Of a stretch of 64,000 nt of DNA, positions 62,447-64,000 are shown one piece after another. Source of the DNA: CAXXOK01 sp963674895 (GTDB lineage Bacteria > Bacillota > Clostridia > Christensenellales > Aristaeellaceae). The stretch is from contig CAXXCY010000001.1 in the NCBI GenBank assembly GCA_963674895.2, positions 124,001-188,000 of the forward strand, read 5' to 3'. A program made the position numbers and the translations under genes. The notes beneath the pieces are model-generated. The model searched no databases and was not told the origin of the DNA. It saw only the letters and a list, made by a program, of their open reading frames with translations. Every line of letters starts with the position of its first letter. The first letter of the stretch is position 1.

Positions 62447-62464
62447 ATTTCAACCGGTTGAAAT
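62447..62464 (+). promoter_or_regulatory. Perfect LacI-type operator before the second LacI gene
   Basis: ATTTCAACCGGTTGAAAT, an 18-bp perfect palindrome with a central CG, just upstream of the ribosome site. It matches 13 of 16 bases of the operator at the start site, so autoregulation with two sites is likely. Confidence 0.85.
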
Positions 62465-62476
62465 AAGAGGAGCGCA

Positions 62477-63481
62477 ATGGATATCAGGCTGGAAGACGTC
62501 GCGAAACGCGTGGGAATGTCCAAATCCACGGTATCGCTGGCCCTCAACGGGAGCGATAAGGTGAACCTGAATACCCGCAATTTGATTATGCAGGTCGCCG
62601 CCGAAATGGGCTACTCCCCCAACCCGCACGCGCGCAAGCTCGCGATGCGCAAGAGCAACATGATCGGTCTGATCGTTCCCGATATTGAGAACGTGTATTA
62701 CGCTTCCCTGGTCAGCTTTATCTCGCGCGTGCTGCGCAACAGCGGGTACGGCCTGTTCATCTCCATCAGCGAGAACTCCCGCAAGCGCGAAAAGCGGATC
62801 GTGCAGGAGATGATCGAAAACCGGATGGACGGCGTCCTTCTGGTTCCGCTCAACAAGCCCAACGAGGACGTCAGTTATCTGCTCACGCTGGAAGCGGCGG
62901 GGATTCCGATGGTGTACGTCACCTCCCTGTACCCGGGGGTGCAAAGGCCGTACGTGATGTGCGACCTGTACAGCGGCATGCGCAAGATGGTGCGCCTCCT
63001 GCACGGCGAGGGATGCCGGAAAATCGCCATGATGACCGGGCCGTCCGGCGTGTATTGCATGGACCAGCGCGAGATGGGCTACCGCGACGAGCTGCGGGCC
63101 CTCGGCCTCCGGTATGAAAACGTCATACAGCTGGAGGAGGTAGACTACGCGAGCGCGCTTTCGCGGATTGGGACGCAGGGAGCGCCGGAGATGGACGCGA
63201 TCGCCTGCGTGAACGATATGATGGCGCTGGGCGTGATCAACGCGCTGAACGCAAGCGGATGGAAGGTGCCCGGGGATATCGCCGTAGCCGGGTACGACGA
63301 TTTGATTTACTCGCGGATCTCGTCCGTGCCGATTACCACCGTGAAGCAGGACCTGGAAGCGGTCGCGGACATCGCCACGCAGATGATCCTGAACCTGATC
63401 GGGCATATCGACGCCCAGCCAAAGGCCGTGATCGACTGCGACGTCATCATCCGCAGCTCTACCAGACGCCGCGGGGCGTAA
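62477..63481 (+). CDS. LacI-family transcriptional regulator
   Basis: 334 residues. Helix-turn-helix IRLEDVAKRVGMSKSTVSLALNG (about 3-25), hinge YSPNPHARKLAMRKSNMIGLIVPDI, and a sugar-binding-like sensor domain with VNDMMALGVINALNASGWKVPGDIAVAGYDD. GAGGAG precedes the ATG. It faces a new binding-protein gene 58 bases downstream, which is probably its target together with itself. Confidence 0.93.
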   Translation: MDIRLEDVAKRVGMSKSTVSLALNGSDKVNLNTRNLIMQVAAEMGYSPNPHARKLAMRKSNMIGLIVPDIENVYYASLVSFISRVLRNSGYGLFISISENSRKREKRIVQEMIENRMDGVLLVPLNKPNEDVSYLLTLEAAGIPMVYVTSLYPGVQRPYVMCDLYSGMRKMVRLLHGEGCRKIAMMTGPSGVYCMDQREMGYRDELRALGLRYENVIQLEEVDYASALSRIGTQGAPEMDAIACVNDMMALGVINALNASGWKVPGDIAVAGYDDLIYSRISSVPITTVKQDLEAVADIATQMILNLIGHIDAQPKAVIDCDVIIRSSTRRRGA

Positions 63482-63539
63482 CTACTTTGTCTCCTCGCCC
63501 GCACCAGCGGGTGAAATATAAAATATGGAGGGCATAATC

Positions 63540-64000
63540 ATGAAGAAACTGGTTGCTTTGGTACTTGCATCCCTGTTACTATTCTCCGTCACGGCGGTAT
63601 TCGCTGAAGGATGGGAAATCGTCGTGGTCCCCAAGGACGCATCCAACCCCTGGTTCGTCCGCATGGAAGTCGGTGTTAACGAATATGCGGCGGCGCACAC
63701 GGAGAACACGATCTACCAGCGCGGCACCCCTGAGATCGACGCGACCTTGCAGGCGCAGTTGGTGCAGGATTTGATCGCACAGGGCGTTGACGCCATCTGT
63801 GTGGTTCCCGTCGATCCCGAATCCCTGGAGCCGGTGCTCCAGCAGGCGATGGCCGCCGGCATCGTGGTGATCGCCCACGAAGGCGCATCGCTTGAAAACG
63901 TGGACTATGATATCGAGGCCTTCAACAACGAAGCGTACGGCGCGTTCATCATGGAAAACCTCGCCAGGGCCATGAACTACGAAGGCCTGTACACCACCAT
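63540..64000 (+). CDS. Sugar ABC transporter substrate-binding protein, cut by window end
   Basis: The first 153 residues lie in the window. Signal peptide ends AVFAEG without lipobox. The mature part has VVVPKDASNPWFVRMEVGVNEYAA, QLVQDLIAQGVDAICVVPVDPESLEPVLQQAMAAGIVVIAHEGAS, like RhaS/LsrB binding proteins. GGAGGG precedes the ATG. It begins what is probably a third sugar ABC transporter, controlled by the LacI gene just before it. Confidence 0.85.
   Translation, partial: MKKLVALVLASLLLFSVTAVFAEGWEIVVVPKDASNPWFVRMEVGVNEYAAAHTENTIYQRGTPEIDATLQAQLVQDLIAQGVDAICVVPVDPESLEPVLQQAMAAGIVVIAHEGASLENVDYDIEAFNNEAYGAFIMENLARAMNYEGLYTT

Overview
This window looks like chromosome from a GC-rich, strictly anaerobic bacterium, most likely an uncultured member of the Clostridia (Firmicutes). 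The signs are strong AGGAGG-type ribosome binding sites, rubredoxin, a hybrid-cluster protein start, bacterial ferredoxins, a DUF1836 protein, several Crp/LacI/GntR/MerR/ArsR regulators and many sugar ABC transporters. Taxonomy is inferred from gene content only. Most of the solute-binding proteins appear to carry ordinary signal peptides without a lipobox, which is unusual for a single-membrane Firmicute.

Region 1 (1-2083, redox and nitrosative stress): the start of hcp, then rubredoxin, a cupin and a ferredoxin, all on the minus strand. They diverge from a Crp/Fnr regulator that resembles HcpR, with a GTATCC-GT-GGATAC dyad between. Region 2 (2107-3908): a secreted metallo-beta-lactamase-fold protein and an unknown protein. 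Region 3 (3921-15043, minus strand): an operon of about 11 kb for a membrane-bound Mbx-type oxidoreductase. It combines complex-I-like subunits (B, C, D, H), two large antiporter-like subunits, a full Mrp Na+/H+ antiporter set and a ferredoxin/GltD-like flavoprotein. An ArsR-type repressor gene leads it, and an almost ideal operator fills the spacer of its TTGACA-17-TAATAT promoter.

Region 4 (15400-20200): an SGNH hydrolase, a DUF1836 protein, a CoA-disulfide-reductase/rhodanese flavoprotein divergent from a second Crp-type regulator, a possible group II intron remnant, and thioredoxin. Region 5 (20400-26800): a complete oligopeptide/nickel-type ABC transporter (BCDF plus binding protein) and a cyclophilin. 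Region 6 (27000-30150): three related secreted proteins of unknown function, each with its own gene and at least two with clear promoters, plus a small membrane lipoprotein. Region 7 (30370-34224): a MerR regulator with a 20-bp palindromic operator, an aldo/keto reductase, a cupin, a cyclophilin-like protein and a second aldo/keto reductase broken by an amber codon. A fragment of the cyclophilin-like gene lies further downstream.

Region 8 (34394-45750, minus strand): an operon of about 11 kb led by a LacI regulator. It encodes a sugar ABC transporter, a Gfo/Idh/MocA dehydrogenase, a xylose-isomerase-like TIM-barrel protein, a HAD phosphatase, a deoxyhypusine-synthase-like protein, a PfkB kinase, a ROK kinase and a SIS isomerase. 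It looks like an unassigned sugar catabolic route. A tRNA-Arg(CCT) follows.

Region 9 (46388-64000): two sugar ABC transport operons, one running left (binding protein, ATPase, two permeases, SDR) and one right (DeoC-type aldolase, FGGY kinase, binding protein, ATPase, two permeases, Fe-alcohol dehydrogenase, mutarotase-like protein). They flank a GntR regulator, and their promoters share an identical 12-mer at the same position. The layout recalls lsr-type uptake and catabolism. A LacI regulator with two operators and the start of another binding protein close the window.
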